Shown: in pieces, positions 1 through 8,878 of the stretch | How positions within the stretch are numbered: the stretch's first letter is position 1 | Layout: each line of letters opens with the position of its first letter | Source: Phycisphaerae bacterium | GTDB lineage: Bacteria; Planctomycetota; Phycisphaerae; Sedimentisphaerales; Anaerobacaceae | Direction of reading: 5' to 3' | DNA length: 47,514 nt | NCBI GenBank assembly: GCA_030619925.1 | Contig: JAUXAL010000023.1 | Span: 1-47,514, forward strand | The notes under the pieces: model-generated | Seen by the model: only the letters and a program-made list of their open reading frames with translations | Databases searched by the model: none | Told to the model about the DNA's origin: nothing | Position numbers and translations under genes: made by a program

Positions 1-2
1 TG

Positions 3-428
3 CAGATGGAAAGCACCTTCACTGCGGTCCTTTGGGATTTTGTACACTTCTGGGACATCTGTGAGGGGACGAATTATCCTAAACTCGCCTGGCAAGTGCC
101 ATTCTTGGGGGATTTTGGCTGTCCGGATGGTGTGGATTGGGCCGACCTTAGCGTATTGTGCGGAGAGTGGCTTTTTGAGCTAATACCAGCCGATGCTTGG
201 CCGGATGGTGGTGATGGAATTGTGAACTTCCTGGACTGGGCTATTTTTGCGGATGGCTGGCAGATTACTCATGACATATTCGATTTAGCAGAATTTGCAG
301 ACCAATGGCTGAAGACGGGAAGCAATTATTTAATTGCTGACATTGCCCCCGATGGTGGTGATGGCATAGTTAATATGCTCGACTTCGCCGCCCTCGCCAA
401 CAACTGGCTGGCAGGCGTTAGCAATTGA
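3..428 (+). CDS. Secreted dockerin-type protein, C-terminal part (5' end outside window)
   Basis: The reading frame is open to the left edge, so the true start lies outside the window. The first ~30 residues (ESTFTAV.WDF...YPKLAWQ) resemble the tail of a GLUG-type repeat domain. After this come three short acidic, calcium-binding-like segments: PDGVDWADLSVL, PDGGDGIVNFLDWAIFADGW and PDGGDGIVNMLDFAALANNW. These D-x-x-D-G/D repeats are dockerin-like and typical of the C-termini of secreted Phycisphaerae proteins, where they may anchor or present the protein at the cell surface. There is no transmembrane helix after them and the stop is TGA at 426-428. The catalytic or binding part of the protein cannot be seen, so its function is unknown. 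Confidence 0.75.
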   Translation, partial: QMESTFTAVLWDFVHFWDICEGTNYPKLAWQVPFLGDFGCPDGVDWADLSVLCGEWLFELIPADAWPDGGDGIVNFLDWAIFADGWQITHDIFDLAEFADQWLKTGSNYLIADIAPDGGDGIVNMLDFAALANNWLAGVSN

Positions 429-454
429 CTATTTACTATTAACCAGTGGGGGTG

Positions 455-491
455 AGATTGCTTCGTCCGCCTTCAGCGGCCTCGCAATGAC
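455..491. repeat. GATTGCTTCG...CTCGCAATGAC palindromic repeat
   Basis: GAGATTGCTTCGTC, a GC-rich core (CCGCCTTCAGCGG) and CCTCGCAATGAC form an imperfect inverted repeat between two convergent genes. Elements of this shape are common extragenic repeats in bacterial genomes. It may also act as a bidirectional terminator, though no T-tract is obvious. Confidence 0.5.
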
Positions 492-532
492 GACCTGCGC
501 TTCACGAGATACGCATAGCGGGCTTGTCGCCT

Positions 533-1813
533 TTAACTTTCCCGGTCCGGCCTCGTTTTTCTTATCGGCTTTTGCTGGACAAATCGGCTGATATTGCGAA
601 TCGCCTGGCGGAGGCGCTGCTCGTTTTCGACAAGGGCTATGCGCATATAATCCTCGCCGTTTTCGCCAAAGGCCCTGCCCGGAGCGATTGCGACCTCCGC
701 ATACTCCATCAGGTCCATTGCATAGTCAATGCTGCCCTTGCCTTTTGAATGTTCCTGCGGCACTTTTGCCCATACGAACATTGAGGCGCGCGGCTTTTCC
801 ACCTCCCAGCCGAGCCTTCCAAGACCCTCGCAAACCACATCACGTCGCGACTGGTACCTCTGGTTTTGAGCGATAATATCGGCGTCACAGCTTCGCAATG
901 CAATAATGCCGGCTATCTGTATCGCCTGGAACATGCCGTAATCGTAATAGCCCTTTATCGTAGCAAGATAATCTATCATATCTTTGTTACCTGCCACAAA
1001 GCCCATGCGAAAACCCGCCATATTATAGGGCTTGCTCATCGTAATAAACTCGACGCCGATGTCCTTCGCTCCTTTGACCGAAAGGAAACTCGGCGCTTTA
1101 TAGCCGTCAAAACAGGTCTCGCCATAAGCAAAGTCGTGAATGACCGCTATGCCGAACCTCTTTGCTAATTCGACCACCGGCTCGAAGAATCCTTCATCGA
1201 CGGTCATCGCGGTCGGATTGTGCGGGTAATTGAGAATCAGCAATTTGGGCTTTGGATACATATTTTCAATTACCATCGCGACGTTATTTATAAATTTTTC
1301 GTCGTTGCCCAAAGGAACAGATACAACATTTGCACCGGCCAATGCCACTGCGTAATTATGTATCGGAAAAGCAGGGTTGGGAACAACCGCAGTATCGCCC
1401 GGCCCCATCATCGCCAGGCACAAATGGCTAAAACCTTCCTTTGAGCCGATACAGGCCAGCACCTCCGTCTCCGGGTCGAGCTGCACATTCCATTTGCGCT
1501 CATATTTTTTCGCTATTTCCTTGCGCAAATTCTTAATACCTTTCGATGCACTATATCGGTGGTTGCGCGGGTCCTGGGCCGCTTCGCACAGCTTGTCAAC
1601 TACAATTTGCGGAGCCGGGTCGGACGGATTACCCATCCCCAAATCGATGATGTCTATGCCCGCCTGGCGTTTGGACATTTTCAGCGCATTCAATCGTCCA
1701 AACAGATAGGGCGGCAAACGCTTTATTCTCTGTGCCGGCTCAATCCGCCTGTCAGACGCCCGCCGAAGGCGGGCATGATCCGACCCGGCGTTGCCGGGCT
1801 TTAATTCAGTCAT
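533..1813 (-). CDS. AlaC-like PLP-dependent aminotransferase (class I/II)
   Basis: Full-length fold-type I aminotransferase of 426 residues, closest in pattern to the AlaC/YfdZ (glutamate-pyruvate) and LL-diaminopimelate aminotransferase group. Seen: IIDLGMGNPSDPAP near residue 56, ILNYPHNPTA (the NPT cofactor-binding motif), HDFAYGE, MSKPYNMAGFRMGF with the likely Schiff-base lysine, and a C-terminal MRIALVEN carrying the substrate-carboxylate arginine. It probably moves an amino group between alanine or another amino acid and 2-oxoglutarate in the cytoplasm. The first ~28 residues are unusual: residues 5-21 are encoded by two adjacent GC-rich palindromes (1758-1800), and the conserved domain begins only at IKRLPPYLF. 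No strong ribosome binding site precedes the chosen ATG. Substrate is not certain. Confidence 0.88.
   Translation of the reverse strand: MTELKPGNAGSDHARLRRASDRRIEPAQRIKRLPPYLFGRLNALKMSKRQAGIDIIDLGMGNPSDPAPQIVVDKLCEAAQDPRNHRYSASKGIKNLRKEIAKKYERKWNVQLDPETEVLACIGSKEGFSHLCLAMMGPGDTAVVPNPAFPIHNYAVALAGANVVSVPLGNDEKFINNVAMVIENMYPKPKLLILNYPHNPTAMTVDEGFFEPVVELAKRFGIAVIHDFAYGETCFDGYKAPSFLSVKGAKDIGVEFITMSKPYNMAGFRMGFVAGNKDMIDYLATIKGYYDYGMFQAIQIAGIIALRSCDADIIAQNQRYQSRRDVVCEGLGRLGWEVEKPRASMFVWAKVPQEHSKGKGSIDYAMDLMEYAEVAIAPGRAFGENGEDYMRIALVENEQRLRQAIRNISRFVQQKPIRKTRPDRES
1758..1800. repeat. Two adjacent GC-rich palindromes inside the aminotransferase N-terminus
   Basis: CCCGCCGAAGGCGGG followed by CATGATCC, then CCCGGCGTTGCCGGG followed by CTTTAATT. 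The two units have the same 25-base layout (stem-loop plus tail). They are read in frame as part of the aminotransferase, and the first belongs to the family at 29137, 29239, 30309 and 30733. Confidence 0.7.
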
Positions 1814-2002
1814 AATCTTATCCCGAATATTATATATACAATCGGACAGTCTATACCGAACGGATAAATTTTCAAAGCGATTTTATCCGCCTTGGGCGAC
1901 GATTCTCGCCCCACAACTCCCGGCAGTGGTGCTCTCGACATTTGGATTATTTGGCCTGCCTTTCCGGACTGCGAATGTGGGTTTACATTCATTCTTTCTA
2001 AA

Positions 2003-2148
2003 ATTGGCTTTGATTGGCTTTGTTTTTCCTTACTCTCCGCTGCCATCTATCTTCATAATCCTTTATTACAAGTGAGTTTGCATTTATTTAGGCCTTAAGC
2101 GAATTGGCTTTGATTGGCTTTGTTTGGGTTTGAATTGGGTTTGTTTTT
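2003..2148. repeat. ATTGGCTTTG short tandem arrays
   Basis: ATTGGCTTTGATTGGCTTTG occurs at 2003 and again at 2103, the second time continuing into TTTGGGTTTGAATTGGGTTTG. On the minus strand this reads CAAAGCCAATCAAAGCCAAT. The period is about 10 bases. A further short copy (AAATTGGGTTTG) lies near 2222. Confidence 0.6.
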
Positions 2149-2377
2149 TTGGACTCCACATGCGCAAAATTTTCCATAAGCCTTTTTTTTACAGGACTTT
2201 AAGTTAATTCGGACGTCTTGGAAATTGGGTTTGTTTTGCATAAAAAGTAGTCAAAACTTCGTAGGTTTTTCCGCTGATTTCTGCCTAATGGGCCAATAAA
2301 GTCGTGTTTGACGGCTTTTTGTGAGATGATGACCATCAGGAGGACCCCCGGATTGATGATTGACTATTTGCTATTTT

Positions 2378-2415
2378 CTATGAACAATGAACCATGAACT
2401 ATGAACTATGAACCA
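2378..2415. repeat. TGAACTA octamer array
   Basis: Five consecutive degenerate copies of ATGAACNA (AATGAACC, ATGAACTA, ATGAACTA, ATGAACC). It is one of several 7-9 bp quasi-tandem arrays in this window. Confidence 0.6.
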
Positions 2416-2544
2416 TCCATAGTTAATTGTATATTATACCATAAAACAGATTAGAAATCAAGTGAAATCTGCATTCTCAATTCCATTCAAAATTCTCACA
2501 CTTTTCGCTCCATAATTGGACATTCGCTATTCGATATTCACGGA

Positions 2545-2605
2545 GTTCGATGCTGGATTCTGGATGCTCGATGCTTGATACTCGATTCTGGATACTCGAT
2601 GATTG
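2545..2605. repeat. TCGAT-type degenerate tandem array
   Basis: Alternating GATGCTGGATTCTGGATGCTCGATGC-like units with a period of about 8-9 bases. The same unit type recurs at 24588-24612, inside a signal-peptide coding region, and at 33737-33803. Confidence 0.6.
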
Positions 2606-2609
2606 ATTT

Positions 2610-2824
2610 CGATATTTTGTTTTCATTGTTCGATAACAATCAATCGCGGGGAAAATGCTTATACGTAAAGCGCGTACGCCAGTATTTTTCTACCGAAAAG
2701 TAAGGCCTGGGTACTTATACGCGCTTTACGTATGTGACATTATAAAAAACTCCAAGTTTAAGTACTAAAAATTCATGAGCAGCCGAACTGACTTGCGACT
2801 TCCAACGTCAGATTTCAGACATCG
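2610..2824. repeat. Long direct repeat, copy 1 (interrupted palindrome)
   Basis: Begins CGATATTTTGT and ends CAGACATCG. It contains left arm ATACGTAAAGCGCGTA (2661-2676) and right arm TACGCGCTTTACGTAT (2718-2733), separated by a 41-base loop. The loop is bounded by direct TACGC repeats (2675-2679 and 2718-2722). No open reading frame explains it. Copy 2 is at 2861-3034. Confidence 0.85.
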
Positions 2825-2860
2825 GACAACCGACATCAGACTTTTGTATATCGAAGGATT

Positions 2861-3034
2861 CGATATTTTGTATTTATTGTTCGATAACAATCAATCGCGG
2901 GAAAAATGCTTATACGTAAAGCGCGTACGCGCTTTACGTATGTGACATTTTAAAAAAAACTCCAAGTTTAAGTACTAAAAACTCATGAACGGCCGAGCTG
3001 ACTTCCGACTTCCAACGTCAGATTTCAGACATCG
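2861..3034. repeat. Long direct repeat, copy 2 (perfect 30-bp palindrome)
   Basis: Near-identical to copy 1 along its length (CGATATTTTGT..., TCCAAGTTTAAGTACTAAAA, CCAACGTCAGATTTCAGACA), but the central loop is absent. The two arms therefore meet as an exact 30-base palindrome at 2912-2941, with half-site ATACGTAAAGCGCGT. It could form a cruciform or bind a symmetric protein. Its function is unknown. Confidence 0.85.
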
Positions 3035-3265
3035 AACATCTGACAGCTCGCAATTGACCTAATCTTTACTTAACGCCGAGTCTCCGCGTGTGGTATACTA
3101 CATATCAGCGATATTGGGAAAAGCCGTTGATTGCCCTTTTATACAAAAATGGGGACGGAGGATAAAAAAATGAAGGAGGTAGGGAATTCACGAATCCTGC
3201 GGACAATCCCTTTACTGATTGCGGTTTGCTTTGCTCAGCTTTGAACGTGTTTTCAGTTTGTTTAC

Positions 3266-5110
3266 TTATAGTTTGGCAGAAACAGTTTCTGGATTCGCCC
3301 CAACATCCATCTCCAGCGAATTTGCCAGGCAGTAATCTCTAATAGCAGCCAGCATAACTTTCCCATACTGCTTGCATTTTTTCTCCCCTACACCTTTAAT
3401 TTCGAGAAAGTTTTCAGCAGTCGAAGGTCTTCGCCTGGCCATATCCCGCAGCGCCGCATCACCAAAGACTATGTAGGCCGGAACTCCCTTTTTACTTGCA
3501 ATAGTTGCACGTAATTTTCGCAAGGCTTCAAACAAGTTTTCATCAACACCAGCCCACGAATCTATAATGACTCTGGACACTTTAGCCGCTTTCTGTGCCG
3601 GCTTTAGTAACCGAGGTGTCTCGTTTCCTTTCAAAACTTGCCATCCCTTTTCGGTTACATTCAGGACGTTGTACTCCCCGACTTTCTCAATATAGTCTTG
3701 TCCTTCGAGCTGTTCTATCCAGTCGTGCACAGTGTGTTTTTCATAGCTGCTCAGCAAACCGTATGTGCTTAGCGCATCATGCTCGTTTTCCAGTATGCGT
3801 TTCTCACGCGAGCCAGTTAGTACCGAAGCTGTATAGCCGCCGCCGAATCGCTGCTCAAGGCGAAGAACGCATGACAGGATTTTCTGGGCGGTTTGTAAGG
3901 CATCGTCTATGCAGTCCAGCTCGCCGAGGCACATATCGCAGGCGGAACAGTTATTCTTGTCAAGCTCCTGGCTAAAGTACCGAAGAATCGCCTTGTGTCT
4001 ACATACGCCGCCGGTACAATAGTTATACATTCGGTTGAGCTTGAACATAGCGATTTTATGAGCTTCCGGCTCCATATCCCTCATCAGGCTTTTCCATATT
4101 CCGTAATCACCGCCCGAATAGAACAGGCAGCATTCGGCTTCAAGGCTGTCACGACCTGCCCGTCCGGTTTCCTGTTGGTAGTGCTCAAGCGACTTGGGCA
4201 TGCCGGTGTGAATAAGATAACGCACATTGGACTTGTCTATCCCCATCCCGAATGCAATGGTTGCCACAATCGTCTCGACCTTTTCAGTAATAAATGAGTC
4301 CTGGTTTTTCTTCCGCTCTTCGTCTGTCATGCCCGCGTGGTACGGCGCTACATTGTAGCTTTTGGCGGCCAATCGAGCACACATAGCATCGACATCTTTG
4401 CGGCGAATGCAGTAGATGATGCCGGATTCATCCTTGTGCCGGTCCAGCACAGCACAGACTTGTTTCATTATGTTCACGCGGCGCCGCACTTTATAGACAA
4501 GATTCGGCCTGTCAAACAAACCTATCAGCATCTTAGGATTTTTCAGATGCAGTTGCTCGCAAATATCGTTACGAACCTGCTCAGTGGCCGTTGCTGTATA
4601 GGCACCAATCGCAACATCACCGAAGACTTCCTTTAACAGTCCTAATTGACGGTACTCAGGACGAAAGTTATGTCCCCACATACTTACACAATGCGCTTCA
4701 TCAATGGCAATAAAAGATACCCCTGTTTCTCTGAGCAATTCAACAAAGCTGTCCGAGACAATTCGTTCAGGGGACAGGTAAAGAAGTTTAAGCTTACTAT
4801 TGTGAACCGCAGAAAAAACAGCCCGCTGCTCGTGGGGCAAAAGAGAGCTGTCAATACGCGCCGCCGGAACTCCACATTCTTTCAAGGCGTCAACCTGGTC
4901 CTTCATCAAGGAAATCAACGGCGAGACAACCACGGTAAGCCCCTGCATAGTCACTGCCGGCGCCTGATAACAAAGCGATTTTCCTCCTCCCGTCGGCAGA
5001 ACCACTACCGAATCACGCCCACGACTGACACATTCCATAGCTTGTTTCTGCAGCGGCAGAAAATCATTGTACCCCCAATACTTAACCAACACTTCTTGAA
5101 TATGCTCCAT
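3266..5110 (-). CDS. recQ: ATP-dependent DNA helicase RecQ
   Basis: RecQ-family 3'-5' DNA helicase acting in recombination and replication-fork repair. Domains in order: helicase core with Walker A TGGGKS (K near residue 44) and DEAH box (near 137-140, in IDEAHCVSMWGHNFRPEY, the aromatic-rich RecQ loop), HAGM and GRAGRD motifs of the second RecA lobe, a zinc-binding region with cysteines in GGVCRHK, NNCSACDMC and neighbours, a winged-helix segment, and a C-terminal HRDC domain (PAYIVFGDAALRDMA...FLEIKGVGEKK). At about 614 residues the length is normal for bacterial RecQ. A GTG three bases upstream could also start it, and no strong ribosome binding site separates the two. It appears to be transcribed alone. 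Confidence 0.95.
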   Translation of the reverse strand: MEHIQEVLVKYWGYNDFLPLQKQAMECVSRGRDSVVVLPTGGGKSLCYQAPAVTMQGLTVVVSPLISLMKDQVDALKECGVPAARIDSSLLPHEQRAVFSAVHNSKLKLLYLSPERIVSDSFVELLRETGVSFIAIDEAHCVSMWGHNFRPEYRQLGLLKEVFGDVAIGAYTATATEQVRNDICEQLHLKNPKMLIGLFDRPNLVYKVRRRVNIMKQVCAVLDRHKDESGIIYCIRRKDVDAMCARLAAKSYNVAPYHAGMTDEERKKNQDSFITEKVETIVATIAFGMGIDKSNVRYLIHTGMPKSLEHYQQETGRAGRDSLEAECCLFYSGGDYGIWKSLMRDMEPEAHKIAMFKLNRMYNYCTGGVCRHKAILRYFSQELDKNNCSACDMCLGELDCIDDALQTAQKILSCVLRLEQRFGGGYTASVLTGSREKRILENEHDALSTYGLLSSYEKHTVHDWIEQLEGQDYIEKVGEYNVLNVTEKGWQVLKGNETPRLLKPAQKAAKVSRVIIDSWAGVDENLFEALRKLRATIASKKGVPAYIVFGDAALRDMARRRPSTAENFLEIKGVGEKKCKQYGKVMLAAIRDYCLANSLEMDVGANPETVSAKL

Positions 5111-5290
5111 CACGACTATATATTACAAATTCAGCCCGCACGAATCCAGATATTCATTCTTTCCACTATCTTGAAATATACCTAAATAGCATCGAAGCCT
5201 GGAATATTATTTGTAATCCAACAGGCCCTGTGTAACCGCTCAATCCCGTAGAATAGGGCTTGCTCCACCATCAATTTCTACGGCTAATCT

Positions 5291-5644
5291 CTATGGTTTC
5301 GGAGGCAATTCCAACGGCGGAAACGTCACGTTTTTGGCCTTTTTTATCCAGGCAGGGTCTCCATATACCCCCGCCTTGCTGTAATCGAACGGCTTAAACC
5401 CGGCAAGCTTTAAGCCAAACCTCGCAAGTATCGTTGGAGCAACATCTGCGCGTTCGCCGCGACGCGCAACCTTGGGGTCGTTGGTACCTAAAAAGACATA
5501 GGGGGCGTCCTTATGGCTCGGCTGACCCTTGACGGTGTTGTCATTGTGGAGGGCTAGCCCGCCGCACGTCTGGCGGGCCAGCTTGGCGAACTGCCGTTCG
5601 GCCTTAGCGGGTTTCTTCCCGGTCACGGCCATCGAACAAGTCAT
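5291..5644 (-). pseudogene. C-terminal remnant of an alkaline-phosphatase-superfamily protein
   Basis: Open frame of 117 codons overlapping the 3' end of the upstream fusion gene by 41 bases. Its PYVFLGTNDPKVARRGERAD and VAPTILARFGLKLAGFKP match closely PHVFLATNDKKVNRNGRRQD and VAPTVLEAFGLPLSKLEP in the neighbouring phosphatase domain. Everything N-terminal to this, including the nucleophile and the ADHG metal-binding motif, is missing. I infer a tandem paralogue that has lost its first ~250 residues. A GC-rich palindrome (5557-5578) sits exactly at the junction with the conserved part and may have accompanied the rearrangement. A short functional protein cannot be excluded but has no intact active site. 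Confidence 0.6.
5557..5578. repeat. GCCCGCC...GGCGGGC palindrome in the phosphatase remnant
   Basis: GCCCGCC, loop GCACGTCT, GGCGGGC. It is read as QTCGGLA in the remnant frame, a stretch with no counterpart in the intact paralogue. Confidence 0.55.
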
Positions 5645-7208
5645 TTAGAACGGGGGCCGGCTTCTTTTTCGTTCTCTTCTTAAGCGGCGAGGTCCACAAA
5701 TATATCTTGTGTCTGTCGTAGTCCTCAGTGGAAGTGAGCTTAACGACCTTGTCCGGCTTGACTCCTTTCATTCGGAAGTCGTGGGAGACAATCCGCGAGC
5801 CAGGCTTGAGCTTGTCCAACTGCGGGATTAACTTTACGTTCAGCTCCGGAAGCAGGTAGAGAGTAATTACGTTCGCCTCGCTGAGGTCGAGGGTGAAGAT
5901 GTCCTTCTGCTCAATTCTAACCATGTGTCCAACATTGCTCTTTTCCACGTTTTCCAGCGACTCTTTCACGCGCTCCGGGTCTATGTCATAACCTATCGCT
6001 TTGCAGCCGTACCTCTTGGCCGCCGTTACTACGATCCGGCCGTCTCCGCAGCCCAGGTCGTAGACCAAATCGTCCTTTTTGACTTTCACTAACTCCAGCA
6101 TTCTGTCCACCACGTCCTGGGGCGTAGGGACAAAGATGACATCTGGTTCGCGGGATTCCTTAACTTCGTTCTTCACCTGCCGGCGGTTTTTCGAGGGGCC
6201 AATCTTCGCCGGCGGGCGATAGTCCGGTTTGGTCAGCGAGATGCCGTCCAGCGACGGTTCGAGCTTGCTCAGAGGCAGGCCGAACGCCTCCAGGACCGTC
6301 GGGGCCACATCCTGACGCCGGCCGTTGCGGTTGACCTTCTTGTCGTTAGTGGCCAGAAAAACGTGGGGCGCGAAGCTGTGCCCCTTTTCGCCCTCGTTGA
6401 ACCCGTGATCAGCAGTGATGTAGTACAGTGTCTTCTCGGCCAGCCCCAACTGTTTGACCTTCTCCATGATTTTGCCGGTCCAGAGGTCGTTCGAGATTAG
6501 GGCGTCGTTATACTCCTTCGAGTTCTCGCCATGCTTATGGCCTTTGGAATCCACTTCTGCGAAATGTACAAAGAAGAAGAACGGCCGGTCCTTGTACTTC
6601 TCGAGCAGTTCGATGGCGCGGCTGCCGACTTTTTTGTCCAGCGACAGACCGTTTTCGTACACGTCCATATTGGCCTTGGTGATATAAAAAGGCTGGCCCG
6701 GGACTACGCGATATTTCACACCGTCTTCAACGACAATTGTGCCCCGGGGCTGGTTCTTCGTCGTTCCTGCCTTGCGGACTTTGGTCTTTTTAGGCGCAGC
6801 GGCACCGACGTTGCCATGCTTGCCAATCACGGCAACCGTGACAAATCTGCGACGGCCAAAATGCCTCTCCAGCCGGTCGAAGACCGACAGGCCCTTCGGA
6901 ATCGGCTGATATCGCTTGTTGCTATAGACTCCGGTTACCTCAGGGTAATAGCCGGTGAGTATCTGGGACCATCCAGCCTTGGTGTCGGTGGTACCTTCGA
7001 TGTCAATCTCGACGTAAGAGCCCCGGTCAATCAGCTTTTGCAAATTGGGCAGTTCGCTGCGCATGAGACATTCGTTGACATGGTTTCGCTGCGCCCCGTC
7101 CCATCCAAACAGTATGATGTTTTGCGGCCTGTCCACAGCGGCGACTGTTGGCGGGGCAACGGCCACCAAACACAGAATTGCCAACACAAAAACAATTCTC
7201 TTTAACAT
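5604..7208 (-). CDS. Exported alkaline-phosphatase-superfamily / SAM-methyltransferase fusion
   Basis: 534 residues with a Sec signal peptide (residues 1-24, hydrophobic FVLAILCLVAVAP). Residues 28-345 form an alkaline-phosphatase/phosphodiesterase-type domain: first metal site FGWDG (D37), nucleophile region GTTDTKAGW (threonines 73-76), HFAEVDSKGHKHG, ITADHGF and GHSFAPH. Residues ~375-500 form a class I methyltransferase-like domain with VYDLGCGDGRIVVTAA (SAM motif I) and GYDIDPERV (motif II acidic residue). SAM is cytoplasmic, so an exported methyltransferase domain is odd; either the signal is a membrane anchor, or the domain has another role. AAAGGG precedes the ATG at a good distance. 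Substrate unknown. Confidence 0.8.
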   Translation of the reverse strand: MLKRIVFVLAILCLVAVAPPTVAAVDRPQNIILFGWDGAQRNHVNECLMRSELPNLQKLIDRGSYVEIDIEGTTDTKAGWSQILTGYYPEVTGVYSNKRYQPIPKGLSVFDRLERHFGRRRFVTVAVIGKHGNVGAAAPKKTKVRKAGTTKNQPRGTIVVEDGVKYRVVPGQPFYITKANMDVYENGLSLDKKVGSRAIELLEKYKDRPFFFFVHFAEVDSKGHKHGENSKEYNDALISNDLWTGKIMEKVKQLGLAEKTLYYITADHGFNEGEKGHSFAPHVFLATNDKKVNRNGRRQDVAPTVLEAFGLPLSKLEPSLDGISLTKPDYRPPAKIGPSKNRRQVKNEVKESREPDVIFVPTPQDVVDRMLELVKVKKDDLVYDLGCGDGRIVVTAAKRYGCKAIGYDIDPERVKESLENVEKSNVGHMVRIEQKDIFTLDLSEANVITLYLLPELNVKLIPQLDKLKPGSRIVSHDFRMKGVKPDKVVKLTSTEDYDRHKIYLWTSPLKKRTKKKPAPVLNDLFDGRDREETR

Positions 7209-7559
7209 TTTTTCCCTTTCATTTCTGTTATAACACGTTTCTCAAAACACATAACTCTATACATAGTAATGAGTCAGGCCGATTACTTATTGCCTGCCGC
7301 TCCACCGCAGTTATTATATAAATACGCGCTGCATACCGCCAGCGAAAAATACCTTTTGGCCAGATTTTTGAGAGATGATTCCGGCTGCAAGCTCTGTACC
7401 GTTTTGCGTATTGCGTGACGTGGGGGCGGGGCTTGCGTTTGACAGAAACGGATGTTTCAGTTATCTTTTAAGCCGCCATTGGAAAATAGCATTGGTAGCT
7501 GTCTATCGTAATGAGTTTTGCGTTGGTGTGTTCATAAGTGCGAAGAAAGGAGAATTGCC
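7209..7559. promoter_or_regulatory. Divergent intergenic region (351 bp)
   Basis: Separates two divergently transcribed genes, so it should contain both promoters. I cannot pick a convincing -35/-10 pair. A ribosome binding site (AAAGGAGAA, about 7546-7554) lies just before the ATG at 7560 and argues against the longer frame starting at 7518. Confidence 0.45.
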
Positions 7560-8819
7560 ATGCCGGCAAACGTGGCACATATGCTCATCGCCCACAAGGC
7601 GCTTCAAACGCTGAAAAGAAAAGGAATTGAAGAATTCGCGGAATTCGCTGAAATGCTCGATGATACTTCCAAGAGCAAAAACTACAAGGCGTACGTAAAT
7701 CTCGGCAGCCTGGGGCCGGACCTGTTCTACTATGCCGATATTGGGCGGTCGGTCACGGACTTTCTTATCGATAGATTCATGCAGGCTAAGGCAATGACAC
7801 CGTGGTCGTATCATCTGCACTCTTATAAGCCGAATGAATTTCCCTTGAAGCTGATTGAGATTGTTTTCAGCGATGTGGTCAGAAAGAAGGGAAAGATAGA
7901 ACCTTATGATGATGATATTAGAAAACTTGCCTACATTGCCGGACACCTGACACACATAGCCGCCGACCAGGTCATCCACCCTATAGTGAATCGTATTGCC
8001 GGCCCTTACTATCGCACGGGGGAAAACCGCATAAAACACCGCGAGTGCGAGGTTTTTCAGGACTACTTTCTCTACGAGGAGGTCTATCGTCTGGAGGAAA
8101 AAAGCGGCCCCGAATACGAGTTTTCAAAACAGGCCTTTCACGACTGGATTGACTGTGTCAGGAGTGTGCCAAATATCAAGGAGCAGTTTTGGTATCTTTT
8201 GCGGAAAGGATTATTCTTAAAGCGGAACTTCTGGAGCTTGATGCGTTACATCATAGGTTACATTAGGGTCGCCACCTTTAAGAATACTGAGGAGTGGTTT
8301 CGTTACTTTCTGCAGCGTGGTTTCGTGGAAACCTACGGGTCGTTCCCACTGGAGGACGAAATCAAAGACTCCGTCGATTATCTGCGACTGACGCTATGGA
8401 TATGCCAGAGAACCGGACCCTATAAGAAGGCGGCAGAAGAGTATCATAATAATAAGGACAGCTCCGGAATGTATCAGCAGTACATAAAAGATGTGAATTA
8501 TGTCAAATACTATCGACTGGCGGTGGAATTGGCGGTGATTTATCTTATTGCGTTGTACGAGGTCTATTTTGTGCTTAAACAGGGAAAAGATTTCACGGAC
8601 CGGCACAAAAAACGTTTTCTGAGCATCGTCAGCGATGCTGACCTATCCTGCCCGCTGAAACGGGAAATATCTGATAAGGCACTTGCCGCACTGAGAAACG
8701 AGAAAAGTATGGGGGCCGCTATCAAGATACATTCCTCTGAGCTCTTGAAGAAAACAGAGTTTCTCACCACGAATCGCATCTTTACAAGCAGTAGTGACAG
8801 AGATATTGTAAAAGCATAG
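7560..8819 (+). CDS. Zinc-dependent phospholipase C-like protein
   Basis: 419 residues with the conserved pattern of the zinc-dependent phospholipase C family (Pfam PF00882): HMLIAHKAL (H7, H12) at the N-terminus, NLGSLGPDLFYY, and YIAGHLTHIAADQVIHPIVN with several metal-ligand-type histidines and an aspartate, followed by HRECEVFQD. Family members bind zinc and some cleave phospholipids; most environmental members are uncharacterised. There is no signal peptide, unlike secreted clostridial enzymes. The C-terminal ~200 residues are helical-looking and family-specific. The start is chosen at the ATG directly behind AAGGAGAA. Function by family only. Confidence 0.8.
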   Translation: MPANVAHMLIAHKALQTLKRKGIEEFAEFAEMLDDTSKSKNYKAYVNLGSLGPDLFYYADIGRSVTDFLIDRFMQAKAMTPWSYHLHSYKPNEFPLKLIEIVFSDVVRKKGKIEPYDDDIRKLAYIAGHLTHIAADQVIHPIVNRIAGPYYRTGENRIKHRECEVFQDYFLYEEVYRLEEKSGPEYEFSKQAFHDWIDCVRSVPNIKEQFWYLLRKGLFLKRNFWSLMRYIIGYIRVATFKNTEEWFRYFLQRGFVETYGSFPLEDEIKDSVDYLRLTLWICQRTGPYKKAAEEYHNNKDSSGMYQQYIKDVNYVKYYRLAVELAVIYLIALYEVYFVLKQGKDFTDRHKKRFLSIVSDADLSCPLKREISDKALAALRNEKSMGAAIKIHSSELLKKTEFLTTNRIFTSSSDRDIVKA

Positions 8820-8878
8820 CAGGAACATTGATACAATAGGCACTGGAAAGACGCAAGGTTGTAAGATATAATTCAGCG

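Larger units (their letters stand above)
1814..3265. other. 1.45 kb gene-free, repeat-rich intergenic region
   Basis: No credible gene in either strand. It holds hairpins at 1861-1889 (CGGATAAA...TTTATCCG) and about 1894-1912 (GGGCGA...TCGCCC), two ATTGGCTTTG arrays (2003-2148), a TGAACTA octamer array (2378-2415), a TCGAT(G/A)CT array (2545-2605), and a 174-215 bp direct repeat carrying a large palindrome (2610-3034). The two flanking genes are both on the minus strand, so any RecQ terminator-side or aminotransferase promoter signals lie at its edges. Confidence 0.7.

Noticed and set aside
524-748. Plus-strand open frame within the aminotransferase region
   Set aside because: Antisense to a full-length conserved enzyme; no domain and no ribosome binding site.
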